Assembly: GCA_024401475.1 (NCBI GenBank)
Contig: JAKSKZ010000014.1
Coordinates: 17,156 to 81,155 of the forward strand
Origin: Paludibacteraceae bacterium
GTDB taxonomy: Bacteria > Bacteroidota > Bacteroidia > Bacteroidales > Paludibacteraceae
DNA: 64,000 nucleotides
Reading direction: 5' to 3'
Made by a program: the position numbers and the translations under genes. Shown here in pieces: positions 18,606-26,212 of the stretch (the stretch's first letter is position 1; each line of letters opens with the position of its first letter). The notes under the pieces are model-generated. The model searched no databases. It saw nothing but the letters and a program-made list of their open reading frames with translations, and was not told the DNA's origin.

Positions 18606-19631
18606 TTAATTTAAGTCGTTGATAGTAAATCTTTTTAAGAAGCCCTTGCTCAAGTGATAGTAAACGATATTGTATTCGCCGTTGATTTTATCGTCCAAAT
18701 AATTTTTGGCGTCTCTTAGAAGGTCTGGGGTGATCTCTTCAATCTCGATGGTGAAATCTTTATTGATGTAGAGACCGTTGATGAAGCAATCCTCCAACAC
18801 CTTGTATTTGTTGCCCGACATTTTCTTGAATCCTTCATTCTCAACGTCGCTTTTTGAAATTCCGTTGAGCAATTTGATTTTCCCATTGTGGTTGGTCACC
18901 ACGCCCCAAGAGAAGAGAGGAAGAGCGTAGTCTAATGGCAGTGGGTAAGTATTCAAGTTTTTAGTGTAATTCTTCAACAACTTGATGTCGAGGATTGAGT
19001 TGGACTCTTCGCCTCCGCGAGGGTCTGATGTTGCGTAGCACATCAAATATCCTTTCTTTACAGGAGGAACTCCCATGGTTTCAACATCTTTCACTTGGTG
19101 AAGTCGAATGGTGCTGGAAACCTCTTTCTCTTGCAACTCTGCGATGGTTTTCAAAAAGTGGAAGTAGTTGTCTTTGGTGCTTTGCGTCCAGTCGCAATCA
19201 ATTTGAACCTCGTCGTAATTGGGTGTATTCGAACCATAGCTCGTGATTTCATGGATAAGTGAACTGACATGGTAGGCAATGTTGTCCACCTTGTTGGAGT
19301 CGATTCCTTCAAATACTTCGTTCATGACAAATACGACAGGGACGAACTTCACGGAATCGGCATACAAAAGATTGGTGTCGATAGGCATAAGCTCGTCGGT
19401 TGGCATGACTCTGCCATTTTTTTTGACTACGTCGAAAAGGTGTAGATAAACCTTTTGACATTCCAACTCTCTTGTGACTTCTCTCATCTCTTCATCCACA
19501 TTGAAGGAGGATTTCCAATGATAGAAACTAATGTTGTGCTTTTGTTTCCACTCTGTCTTAGAACAGGATGCAAAACAAAAGAACAGGCTTGCTGCTATGA
19601 GCAGTTTCTCTAATGATTTAAGCATGTTCAA
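18606..19631 (-). CDS. Hypothetical lipoprotein with glycosidase-like (DUF3142-type) features
   Basis: The 341-residue product starts with a lipoprotein signal (hydrophobic 9-21, lipobox FASC with C23). The mature part opens with ISFYHWKSSF, then alternates short hydrophobic strands with helices: KVYLHLFDVV, FVPVVFVMN, YDEVQIDCDWTQST, SSTIRLHQVK, LDYALPLFSWGVV. This succession with an acidic D-x-D at a strand end resembles a TIM-barrel of the DUF3142/glycoside-hydrolase type, which I infer rather than prove. It lies one base upstream of the TPR gene and 33 nt downstream of the chromate transporter, suggesting a four-gene transcript. Confidence 0.6.
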   Translation of the reverse strand: MNMLKSLEKLLIAASLFFCFASCSKTEWKQKHNISFYHWKSSFNVDEEMREVTRELECQKVYLHLFDVVKKNGRVMPTDELMPIDTNLLYADSVKFVPVVFVMNEVFEGIDSNKVDNIAYHVSSLIHEITSYGSNTPNYDEVQIDCDWTQSTKDNYFHFLKTIAELQEKEVSSTIRLHQVKDVETMGVPPVKKGYLMCYATSDPRGGEESNSILDIKLLKNYTKNLNTYPLPLDYALPLFSWGVVTNHNGKIKLLNGISKSDVENEGFKKMSGNKYKVLEDCFINGLYINKDFTIEIEEITPDLLRDAKNYLDDKINGEYNIVYYHLSKGFLKRFTINDLN

Positions 19632-19664
19632 TTAATTTGGTTTGATATATTTGTGTTTTTTTGA

Positions 19665-20204
19665 TTAGTACAAGAAGAAACCTACCATACCTGCTATGGA
19701 AATCAGCATCATCGGATTTATCTTGAAAAAGAATGTTGCGATGAAAGTGACTGCGCAGATAATTATGCTGATGTTGTTCTCTCCGATGCCGGCGTCACAG
19801 AAATTTTCCCTCGTCATCATAATCAATGCTGCGGAGAGGATGAGACCGGCAATGGCGGGCTTCAGACTGGCGAGTATAGAGTTGATGGTCGGATTGCCTT
19901 TCGTTTTGAAAAGGAATCGGATGACGAAGTACATCATGATGATGGACGGCAGGCAAAGCGCAATGGTGGCAATGGTGGCACCTACCAGACCTCCTACATT
20001 ATAGCCTACATAGGTGGCTGTATTGATGGAAATAGGTCCAGGAGTCATCTGCGAAATGGCGAGCACGTCGGCAAATGTCTGGGAATTCATCCATTGATGG
20101 TTGTTGACAACTTCGTCTTGAATCAGCGAAATCATGGCATAGCCGCCACCAAAACCGAAAACACCGATTTTGAAAAACACAAAAGCAAGATATATTAGTT
20201 CCAT
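19665..20204 (-). CDS. Chromate transporter family subunit (second half)
   Basis: I start it at the ATG at 20202-20204 (MELIYLAFVFF), giving 179 residues; the longer frame would run 60 residues into the upstream gene. It has the half-size CHR domain: IGVFGFGGGYAMISLIQDEVV, then SQMTPGPISINTATYVGYNVGG, with about five or six hydrophobic segments. Two-gene CHR systems are thought to work as heterodimers that export chromate or related oxyanions by proton motive force. Its ATG overlaps the preceding TAA by one base (TAATG), so the two are translationally coupled. Confidence 0.85.
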   Translation of the reverse strand: MELIYLAFVFFKIGVFGFGGGYAMISLIQDEVVNNHQWMNSQTFADVLAISQMTPGPISINTATYVGYNVGGLVGATIATIALCLPSIIMMYFVIRFLFKTKGNPTINSILASLKPAIAGLILSAALIMMTRENFCDAGIGENNISIIICAVTFIATFFFKINPMMLISIAGMVGFFLY

Positions 20205-20734
20205 TATTTGATCCTCCTGATTATTTGACCGCCAACAGCGGCTACGATAATGATGTAGATGGGTGATACATTGCATTGCCAAATGAGCAATGCCGCCACG
20301 ATTGGAATGAACATTGTCTTCCATGTTAACTTGGCTGACTTGATCATTTGGATTGACGGAGCTAAAATCAATGCTACCACGCAAGGACGAATGCCTTTGA
20401 ATATGCGTTCGACGATTTCATTGTCTTTAAACTCAACGAAGAACATGGCGATGAGTATGATGATGCAAAAAGAGGGTAGTCCGGCACCTAACATGGCCGC
20501 AAAAGCTCCAGCTTTGCCTTTTATTTTGTAACCAACATAAAGGGCCGTGTTGATGGCAAAAACGCCAGGTAATGTTTGTACAATGGTGATCATATCCCAA
20601 AATTCATCTTCGGAAATCCATTTTTTTCGTTCGACGATGGCTTGCTTCACCATTCCGAGCATGGCATATCCGCCACCTAACGTAAATGCTCCGATGTTCA
20701 GAAATATTCTGAACAATTGAAAACATATCATCAT
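20204..20734 (-). CDS. Chromate transporter family subunit (first half)
   Basis: The 176-residue membrane protein shows the paired CHR motifs: IGAFTLGGGYAMLGMVKQAIV and QTLPGVFAINTALYVGYKIKG, followed by several hydrophobic helices. It is the upstream partner of the coupled gene at 19665-20204. Short CHR pairs are widespread in anaerobes; only some transport chromate and the natural substrate is often unknown. A TACTTTTG box on the minus strand at 20819-20826 lies about 85 nt upstream. Confidence 0.85.
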   Translation of the reverse strand: MMICFQLFRIFLNIGAFTLGGGYAMLGMVKQAIVERKKWISEDEFWDMITIVQTLPGVFAINTALYVGYKIKGKAGAFAAMLGAGLPSFCIIILIAMFFVEFKDNEIVERIFKGIRPCVVALILAPSIQMIKSAKLTWKTMFIPIVAALLIWQCNVSPIYIIIVAAVGGQIIRRIK

Positions 20735-20818
20735 GATTAATTAATGTTTTAGTGTCTTTTGTTCTTGTTGTATTAAGAATATAAAATTCTGATTATCTAT
20801 ATCCAATGAATTATAGTG

Positions 20819-20826
20819 CAAAAGTA
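20819..20826 (-). promoter_or_regulatory. -7 box for the chromate transporter operon
   Basis: CAAAAGTA on the plus strand reads TACTTTTG on the minus strand, an exact TAnnTTTG match 85 nt before the start at 20734. No clear TTTG partner is seen at the usual spacing. Confidence 0.45.
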
Positions 20827-20956
20827 CGATTTTTTTTGTTAGCGACCTTTTTTTGCCTCTTATAGACTCAAAAAAGTGAAAAAAAGCCTTTTTTTATGTT
20901 TTATAATATATTTTAATATTTTGATGTATAGAAAATATTACGGAATTTTGCATCCG

Positions 20957-21035
20957 TTTAGATGAATCTAATTTTCCGACCTTTTAATAATACCATTTTA
21001 ATACACAAAAGAGGCTGTTCTGGCCTCTTTTTTTG
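20957..21035 (+). ncRNA. Candidate small RNA (promoter plus terminator, no ORF)
   Basis: TTTG at 20920-20923 and GAATTTTG at 20943-20950 are 19 nt apart, one mismatch from the Bacteroidota promoter consensus. A hairpin with a T-run ends near 21035. Transcription from about 20957 would give an RNA of about 75-80 nt with no open frame. The terminator has no upstream plus-strand gene to serve. It matches no RNA family I know. Confidence 0.35.
21007..21032 (+). terminator. Orphan rho-independent terminator upstream of mnmA
   Basis: AAAAGAGGC (21007-21015) pairs with GCCTCTTTT (21023-21031) around a seven-base loop, within a run of T residues to 21034. It is nearly symmetrical and could act in both directions. 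Confidence 0.65.
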
Positions 21036-21084
21036 TTGCCCAAAGTAGAGAAGCCTCTCTAATGATTTATTTCGGGCGGTGTTC

Positions 21085-21117
21085 TTTGTTTTTGCAAACG
21101 GAAAATCTCTATCTTTG
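21085..21117 (+). promoter_or_regulatory. Promoter for mnmA
   Basis: TTTG (21085-21088) and TATCTTTG (21110-21117) are 21 nt apart. A start site near 21124 leaves a leader of only about 10 nt before the ATG at 21134. Confidence 0.6.
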
Positions 21118-21133
21118 TGGAAAATAAATAACA

Positions 21134-22219
21134 ATGAGCAAGGGAAAAGTATTGATGGCAATGAGCGGAGGCATAGACAGCACTATGTCGGCCATTCTGC
21201 TGCAAGAACAGGGCTATGAATTGGTGGGAGTGACCTATCGTGCATGGGATAGCATGAAAGAGAGTTGTCTTGCTAAAGAAAAAGGTTGCTGTACGATTGA
21301 TGCCATTATGGAGGCGAAACGAATGGCGGAGAGCCTTGGATTTGAACATCATATCATAGATTTTAGGGAAAACTTCCGTGAACTCGTCATACAAAATTTC
21401 ATTGATGAGTATATGAATGGACGTACACCTAACCCTTGCGTCCTTTGTAATGCTACGATCAAGTGGGGCAAACTTATAGAAGTGGCCGACCAGTTCGGTT
21501 GCGATTTCATTGCCACTGGTCACTATGCTCAGATAAAGGAGGAGAATGGACACCGTTATCTTTGTGCGGCGGCTGATACGCATAAGGATCAGACCTATTT
21601 CCTTTGGAAAATTCGTGAAGAGTATTTGGCTCGAACGATTTTCCCGTTAGGCCAATATACGAAGTTGGAAGTTCGCCAAATGGCAAAGGATCGTGGGTAT
21701 GAAAAACTTTCCACAAAGACGGAAAGCCAAGAGATTTGCTTCGTCCCAAACGATGATTATCGTGAATTTTTGAAAAATAATGTAGAAGACTTTGAACAAA
21801 AATGTGTTCCCGGCCATTTCGTAGATATGCAGGGCCGTAAGATAGGAATGCATCAAGGTTTCCAAAATTATACAATAGGCCAGCGTAAGGGTTTGCGTGT
21901 GGCTTTTGGCGAACCTCGTTATGTGGCAGGCATCAATGCTAAAAAGAACATTGTGAAATTAGGAGAACGTGACGATCTGTTGACTTCTACTTTGCACGCG
22001 ATGGACTGCCAATTTACGGATTTGGAGGCTGTGCAGAAGAATCCTCAAGTCTATGCTCGCATTCGCTATAGGAGTCCAGCCACTTTGGCTACAGTGGAGA
22101 CCGATGGAAAGAAAATGAAGCTCACTTTCGAAGAACCCGTTTGGGGCGTGACACCTGGTCAATCTGTCGTTTTGTATCAAGATGGGAAAGTCATAGGTGG
22201 CGGTGTGGTGAAAAAATGA
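21134..22219 (+). CDS. mnmA: MnmA, tRNA-specific 2-thiouridylase
   Basis: The 361-residue cytoplasmic enzyme thiolates U34 of glutamate, lysine and glutamine tRNAs using persulfide sulfur and ATP. The ATP PP-loop MSGGIDST is at about 10-17. The first catalytic cysteine lies in TPNPCVLCNATIKWG and the second in the STKTESQEICFVP block; GHYAQI and the C-terminal IGQRKGLRVAFGEP and RIRYRSPATLATVE segments also match. Length is normal. It appears to have its own promoter and stands alone; ftsY follows after 178 nt. Confidence 0.93.
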   Translation: MSKGKVLMAMSGGIDSTMSAILLQEQGYELVGVTYRAWDSMKESCLAKEKGCCTIDAIMEAKRMAESLGFEHHIIDFRENFRELVIQNFIDEYMNGRTPNPCVLCNATIKWGKLIEVADQFGCDFIATGHYAQIKEENGHRYLCAAADTHKDQTYFLWKIREEYLARTIFPLGQYTKLEVRQMAKDRGYEKLSTKTESQEICFVPNDDYREFLKNNVEDFEQKCVPGHFVDMQGRKIGMHQGFQNYTIGQRKGLRVAFGEPRYVAGINAKKNIVKLGERDDLLTSTLHAMDCQFTDLEAVQKNPQVYARIRYRSPATLATVETDGKKMKLTFEEPVWGVTPGQSVVLYQDGKVIGGGVVKK

Positions 22220-22319
22220 TTGTGTTCCTTGTCGGCGTATCTGTTTCGAGATTCCGATATTTGTAAGCAATATATTAGATTTTCAAATAGGGAAAGGCTC
22301 GTAGATATTAAATATTTAC

Positions 22320-22327
22320 TATTTTTG
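22320..22327 (+). promoter_or_regulatory. -7 box upstream of ftsY
   Basis: TATTTTTG is an exact TAnnTTTG match 70 nt before the ftsY ATG. No good -33 element is visible. Confidence 0.4.
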
Positions 22328-22397
22328 CAATAGGTATCACAGTTTTAACTGAGCGTTTCGCTTTGAATAGGGCGCTGCGCATACTATTTATTTCAAT

Positions 22398-23351
22398 ATG
22401 GGATTATTCAGTTTCTTTACTAAAGAAAAGAAGGAGACCTTGGACAAAGGTCTTGAAAAGACGAAGGAGAGTGTTTTCTCTAAAATCGCAAGAGTTGTGG
22501 CCGGAAAATCCAAGGTGGACGATGAGGTGCTTGACAACTTGGAGGAGGTGCTTGTTACTTCTGACGTTGGTGTGGAGACGACGCTACGAATTATCGACCG
22601 CATTGAGAAACGAGTAGCGAGAGATAAATATGTTGGTACCGATGAGTTGAACCGAATTTTGAAAGAGGAGATTGCCGCATTGTTGGAAGAGAACAACACA
22701 ATGGATGGCGATGATTTCTCTTTGCCAGAATCTTCCGAGCCATACGTGATTATGGTGGTTGGAGTGAATGGTGTAGGTAAAACCACTACCATTGGTAAAT
22801 TAGCTTATCAGTTCCAAAAGGCTGGCAAAAAGGTCTATTTGGGAGCTGCCGACACCTTCCGTGCTGCCGCAGTTGAACAGTTGGTGATTTGGGGAGAACG
22901 TGTAGGTTGTCCAGTTATTAAGCAAAAAATGGGTTCGGATCCAGCCTCTGTGGCCTTTGACACACTATCGTCAGCAAAGGCGAATGGCGCAGATGTTGTT
23001 ATTATAGATACGGCAGGTCGTTTGCACAATAAGGTGAATTTGATGAACGAGCTTTCTAAAATCAAGCAAGTGATGCAGAAGGTCATCCCTAATGCGCCAC
23101 ATGAGGTGCTTTTGGTCTTGGATGGTTCCACGGGCCAAAATGCTTTCGAGCAGGCTCGTCAATTTACGAAAGCAACGGACGTTACGTCACTGGCCATTAC
23201 TAAACTCGATGGTACTGCCAAGGGTGGCGTGGTGATCGGTATCTCTGATCAGTTCAAGATTCCGGTGAAGTATATTGGAGTGGGTGAGGGCATCGACCAC
23301 TTGCAAATCTTTAGAAAAAGAGAGTTTGTTGATTCTTTGTTTAAGTCATAG
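22398..23351 (+). CDS. ftsY: FtsY, signal recognition particle receptor
   Basis: The 317-residue SRP GTPase docks SRP-ribosome complexes at the membrane for co-translational insertion. The N-terminal region begins MGLFSFFTKEKKE, then the helical N domain; the G domain shows the P-loop GVNGVGKTT (122-130), DTFRAAAVEQL, the DTAGR motif, TKLDGTAKGG and GVGEGIDHLQIF. It is a short form lacking the acidic N-terminal extension of E. coli FtsY, usual outside enterobacteria. A strong terminator follows. Confidence 0.95.
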   Translation: MGLFSFFTKEKKETLDKGLEKTKESVFSKIARVVAGKSKVDDEVLDNLEEVLVTSDVGVETTLRIIDRIEKRVARDKYVGTDELNRILKEEIAALLEENNTMDGDDFSLPESSEPYVIMVVGVNGVGKTTTIGKLAYQFQKAGKKVYLGAADTFRAAAVEQLVIWGERVGCPVIKQKMGSDPASVAFDTLSSAKANGADVVIIDTAGRLHNKVNLMNELSKIKQVMQKVIPNAPHEVLLVLDGSTGQNAFEQARQFTKATDVTSLAITKLDGTAKGGVVIGISDQFKIPVKYIGVGEGIDHLQIFRKREFVDSLFKS

Positions 23352-23375
23352 AAAGGATCTTTGTGATAAAAGGGA

Positions 23376-23411
23376 GGGCGGAAATCTTTGGTTTTCCGCC
23401 CTTTACTTTTA
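23376..23411 (+). terminator. Rho-independent terminator after ftsY
   Basis: GGGCGGAAA (23376-23384) pairs with TTTCCGCCC (23393-23401), followed by TTTACTTTT. It could also serve the convergent small gene ending at 23421. Confidence 0.8.
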
Positions 23412-23420
23412 TATCTCTTG

Positions 23421-23705
23421 TTATATCTCTTGGGCAAACATCAAATCTAATTCCTCTTGCGCGAAAGGACAAGGTTCGTGAAGCACTTTGGCATTTTGAA
23501 ATTGTTTGCAAGCATTAGCAACTGAACTCTCTTCAAAACATTTGAAAAGTAACTCTTTTAGATTGTCTAATTTTGTGATGTCTTCGGCTTTGAACTTGCC
23601 ATAGCTTGCGTAACTTTTCCCTTTTTCAGGTTGAATGTCATGATAATAGAATGACCAGACTAAAAATCTCATGCCTACATCAGGCGTCATCAATATCTCT
23701 TGCAT
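23421..23705 (-). CDS. Small hypothetical protein
   Basis: The 94-residue product is soluble, with no signal peptide. It begins MQEILMTPDVGMRFLVWSFYYHD and ends with an acidic helix; it has three cysteines but no metal-binding spacing. I recognise no family. It lies 31 nt downstream of the GNAT gene on the same strand and may be co-transcribed. It is kept as a gene because the frame is uninterrupted, starts at ATG and fills the space neatly between ftsY and the acetyltransferase. Confidence 0.5.
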   Translation of the reverse strand: MQEILMTPDVGMRFLVWSFYYHDIQPEKGKSYASYGKFKAEDITKLDNLKELLFKCFEESSVANACKQFQNAKVLHEPCPFAQEELDLMFAQEI

Positions 23706-23736
23706 GTTTTATAGTATAGTTTCGTGTTTTCTTTTT

Positions 23737-24192
23737 CTACAAGTCTTCCTCATAAAGTAAATAGTGGCTCTCTTTCATGCCCAAAGCATTGTATGTGGCT
23801 AACCCTTGTTGGTTGGTTCTGTCGACGTATAGCCTGACGCAACTCACATTCGAAGAGATTGCCTCTTTCTTGACTTGCTCATACAAAGATCGGTAAGCTC
23901 CTTTCCGTCTAAATTCGGGACGAACGTACACACTTTGGATCCACCAATACCAGGCACAGCGCCAGTCGCTCCATTCTCGCGTGAGGAATAGTGATCCTAT
24001 AATTGTTTCATCTTCCGACTTCACTACATAGTATATGCCTTTGTTTTCATCTTTCAGACCTTCAGAAACCCCTTTCACCACCAAGTTTTTCTCCAAGATT
24101 GTTCCTTCCGACTCTTGGGCCATGTCCAACTGAAACTGTGCTATTGTGTCAGCGTCTTCCAAATTAGCTCGCTCTACTTTCCATTTACTCAT
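23737..24192 (-). CDS. GNAT family N-acetyltransferase
   Basis: I choose the ATG at 24192 (MSKWKVERANLED), 151 residues, rather than an upstream ATG at 24231, because a -7 promoter box at 24219-24226 puts the transcript start inside the longer version. The GNAT acetyl-CoA binding loop is visible as VYVRPEFRRKGAYRSLYEQV, preceded by IGSLFLTREW and followed by VRLYVDRTNQQGLATYNALGM. Such enzymes acetylate amines of small molecules or proteins; the acceptor cannot be inferred. Confidence 0.85.
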   Translation of the reverse strand: MSKWKVERANLEDADTIAQFQLDMAQESEGTILEKNLVVKGVSEGLKDENKGIYYVVKSEDETIIGSLFLTREWSDWRCAWYWWIQSVYVRPEFRRKGAYRSLYEQVKKEAISSNVSCVRLYVDRTNQQGLATYNALGMKESHYLLYEEDL

Positions 24193-24218
24193 AATGTTTT
24201 TTCGAATTATATTCAAAA

Positions 24219-24251
24219 CAAAGATAATCAATTGACTAAGTATTCTTCAAT
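24219..24251 (-). promoter_or_regulatory. Promoter for the GNAT gene
   Basis: On the minus strand TATCTTTG (24219-24226) is preceded 21 nt upstream by ATTG (24248-24251), close to the TTTG/TAnnTTTG consensus. The short leader supports the start at 24192. Confidence 0.55.
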
Positions 24252-24305
24252 GTTCAGACGAAAAAGATTTTCTGGGGAACAAAAAGACATGGGGAATTGA
24301 ATGAA

Positions 24306-24337
24306 AAAGCCGTAGCGAGTTAAATCACTACGGCTTT
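24306..24337 (-). terminator. Rho-independent terminator after porT
   Basis: AAAGCCGTAG (24306-24315) pairs perfectly with CTACGGCTTT (24328-24337); on the minus strand the stem is followed by a short U-run. It lies 27 nt past the porT stop. Confidence 0.7.
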
Positions 24338-24363
24338 GTATGTTTTGCTTTTCGAGTAATCTC

Positions 24364-25095
24364 TTATTCAAAATTAAACGAAAGCATGAAAAGTCTTGAT
24401 GTTAATCTTGAAATGGCGTTGGTATATTTCAAATCGTTCTCTGAGAGAATTTCAGGGCGGTTCCTTTCCAAAACATCTCCCAAGCCCAAATACATCTTGA
24501 ATTCTGGAGCCAGTTTGAAATAAGGCAAATAGAAATCACAACCAACACCGAATTCTATACCAAAGTCGTTTCTTTTGAGCATAATCACCTCTTCTTTGTC
24601 GCGAGCCAAATCCCAAGTCACACTACCACCGCCAATGAGGTAGGGACGATAATTGCCCGAACGTTGTCCCCTGAATTTGAGGAGGATAGGGAATTCGATG
24701 ATGCTGGATTTTACAGTGGAAGTTTTGTCTGCCTTTTTGCCATCTTTGTCCGCAAATGTCATTGTGCGATCGCCGAAGAGTAGCGCTGGTGTAAAACGTA
24801 AGTTCAAGTATTCGAACAGACGAAGGTCGGAAACGATGCCGACAGTGAAACCTGCACTCATGTCAGCTTGGTCTGCAAACCATACATTCCCTTCCTCGTC
24901 AACGACGGCTGAGCCTTCGTTGGTTACATTGAAGTCCATTGAGTTTAATCCGAGAATAAATCCAAAATGATATGGCTTGTTGTCCGCATTGACAAGGTTT
25001 TGCACGCCGCCCATGCCTCTGTATTTAGAATATTGAGCTGACAGTTGCGATGCACAAATGAAAAATGCGAAAATGCTAAAAATTATCTTTTTCAA
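24364..25095 (-). CDS. porT: PorT family outer-membrane beta-barrel protein of the type IX secretion system
   Basis: The 243-residue product has a signal peptide (about 4-20, ending LSAQ) and a predicted eight-stranded barrel: HFGFILGLNSMDFNV, AGFTVGIVSDLRLFEYLNLRFTPAL (read as two strands), SIIEFPILLKFRGQ, RPYLIGGGSV, and a closing LFMLSFNFE strand. These match PorT, needed for T9SS function in Porphyromonas and Flavobacterium, and the length is usual. It is divergent from ruvA-sprA, so two T9SS genes lie across one intergenic region. A generic PorT-like barrel of unrelated role cannot be fully excluded. Confidence 0.78.
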   Translation of the reverse strand: MKKIIFSIFAFFICASQLSAQYSKYRGMGGVQNLVNADNKPYHFGFILGLNSMDFNVTNEGSAVVDEEGNVWFADQADMSAGFTVGIVSDLRLFEYLNLRFTPALLFGDRTMTFADKDGKKADKTSTVKSSIIEFPILLKFRGQRSGNYRPYLIGGGSVTWDLARDKEEVIMLKRNDFGIEFGVGCDFYLPYFKLAPEFKMYLGLGDVLERNRPEILSENDLKYTNAISRLTSRLFMLSFNFE

Positions 25096-25188
25096 AACCT
25101 TAATAAATTATATTCTTACCTATAACGCAAATTGAATTGTTTTATTTTCATTTTATGATTCAATTTGTGGAACTTTCCGTTCTGTTTG

Positions 25189-25196
25189 CAAAAATA
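25189..25196 (-). promoter_or_regulatory. -7 box for porT
   Basis: The minus strand reads TATTTTTG, an exact TAnnTTTG match, 94 nt upstream of the porT start. No -33 element is clear. Confidence 0.4.
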
Positions 25197-25471
25197 CAAT
25201 CTTTTTGGCAGAGGTTTTAAATAAATATACAAAAAAATCCAAAAATGGAATGCAGTAGAGACTCTTGCGTCGATTTGTGTTAAAAAGCACAAAATGTGTT
25301 TCGTTGATATACTTTTTTCGGATGAAAATCGTTTAAATTTTGTATAGGTGTGTTCTCTTCTTTTATCCAAAAGAGGGCATACTGGGGGCTGAATGACGGG
25401 GATTTATTGATTTTTGTCATTCTGTCCATAAGTTTTTAGATTATAAATAATGTCTGTGCACGGGTTTTTTG

Positions 25472-25479
25472 TATCTTTG
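25472..25479 (+). promoter_or_regulatory. -7 box for ruvA-sprA
   Basis: TATCTTTG is an exact match to TAnnTTTG, about 93 nt before the ruvA ATG. The upstream element is poor. It probably drives both ruvA and sprA, which are 52 nt apart. Confidence 0.5.
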
Positions 25480-25572
25480 CGAGATTTAAATTGGCATTAT
25501 CTATTTATGAAATAAGCATGCCTTTCGGAATGACAAGTTTTTGTTCCTATCGGCATCCAAATATGCGGCTAT

Positions 25573-26160
25573 ATGTTTGAGTATATAAATGGAAAAATAT
25601 CAGAATTGACACCGACTTATGTCGTGTTGGATTGTAATCAAATCGGATATTTTATACATATATCGTTGAATACTTTTTCTGCTTTAGAAAATAAGGAGAG
25701 TGCAAAACTCTATGTTTATGAGGCGATAAGGGAAGATGCGATTTCTTTATATGGTTTCTGTGAAAAGGCTGAGCGACAATTGTTCTTGCTTTTGACTTCA
25801 GTCTCTGGAGTCGGGGCAAATACAGCGCGAATGATTCTTTCTTCTTTTTCGGTTAATGAGTTAGAGACGATAATTGCCTCTGGCGATGTCAACCAATTGA
25901 AAAGTGTGAAGGGCATTGGATTGAAGACTGCTCAACGATTGCTGGTGGATTTGAAGGATAAGGTAAAGGTTTCTGCTGAGTCTATTGACAATTTGGGAGC
26001 TACTTCGGCAATGAAAGCGAACAAAGAGGAGGCGGTTGCGGCATTGACGATGCTTGGTTTCAATCAGTTGGCTTCTGCCAAGGTGGTTGATAAGATCTTA
26101 AATGTAGCTCCGAACTTGCCTTTGGAAAAGATCATAAAAGAGGCTTTGAAGCAAATGTGA
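25573..26160 (+). CDS. ruvA: RuvA, Holliday junction branch migration complex subunit
   Basis: The 195-residue cytoplasmic DNA-binding protein holds four-way junctions while RuvB drives branch migration. It begins [20 protein letters not shown] (OB-fold domain I), carries the tandem helix-hairpin-helix region ([20 protein letters not shown] and [20 protein letters not shown]), and ends with the flexible domain III that contacts RuvB ([20 protein letters not shown]). Length is normal. sprA follows after 52 nt, an adjacency I recall as common in Bacteroidota. Confidence 0.95.
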   Translation: MFEYINGKISELTPTYVVLDCNQIGYFIHISLNTFSALENKESAKLYVYEAIREDAISLYGFCEKAERQLFLLLTSVSGVGANTARMILSSFSVNELETIIASGDVNQLKSVKGIGLKTAQRLLVDLKDKVKVSAESIDNLGATSAMKANKEEAVAALTMLGFNQLASAKVVDKILNVAPNLPLEKIIKEALKQM

Positions 26161-26212
26161 TGTTTCCGATCTTTAATTAGTAAGGGTTTAGATTAATTTA
26201 ATATTTTCTGTT

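Larger units (their letters stand above)
20735..21133. other. Intergenic region between chromate transporter and mnmA
   Basis: This 399-bp AT-rich stretch has no convincing protein gene. It holds a minus-strand -7 box (20819-20826), a plus-strand promoter-like pair (20920-20950), a hairpin with a T-run (21007-21032) and the mnmA promoter (21085-21117). The middle pair could delimit a small RNA. Confidence 0.6.
25096..25572. other. Divergent intergenic region between porT and ruvA
   Basis: This 477-bp AT-rich stretch has no credible gene. It holds a minus-strand -7 box for porT (CAAAAATA, 25189-25196) and a plus-strand TATCTTTG for ruvA (25472-25479). The middle, 25200-25440, shows nothing I recognise. 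Confidence 0.6.

Noticed and set aside
19665..20384. Longer version of the second chromate transporter subunit starting at 20384
   Set aside because: Its first 60 residues are polar and overlap the upstream gene; the ATG at 20204 begins directly with the first membrane helix.
25116..25370. An 84-residue minus-strand frame between porT and ruvA
   Set aside because: Lys/Phe/His-rich sequence from AT-rich DNA, no motif, and it covers the porT promoter box.
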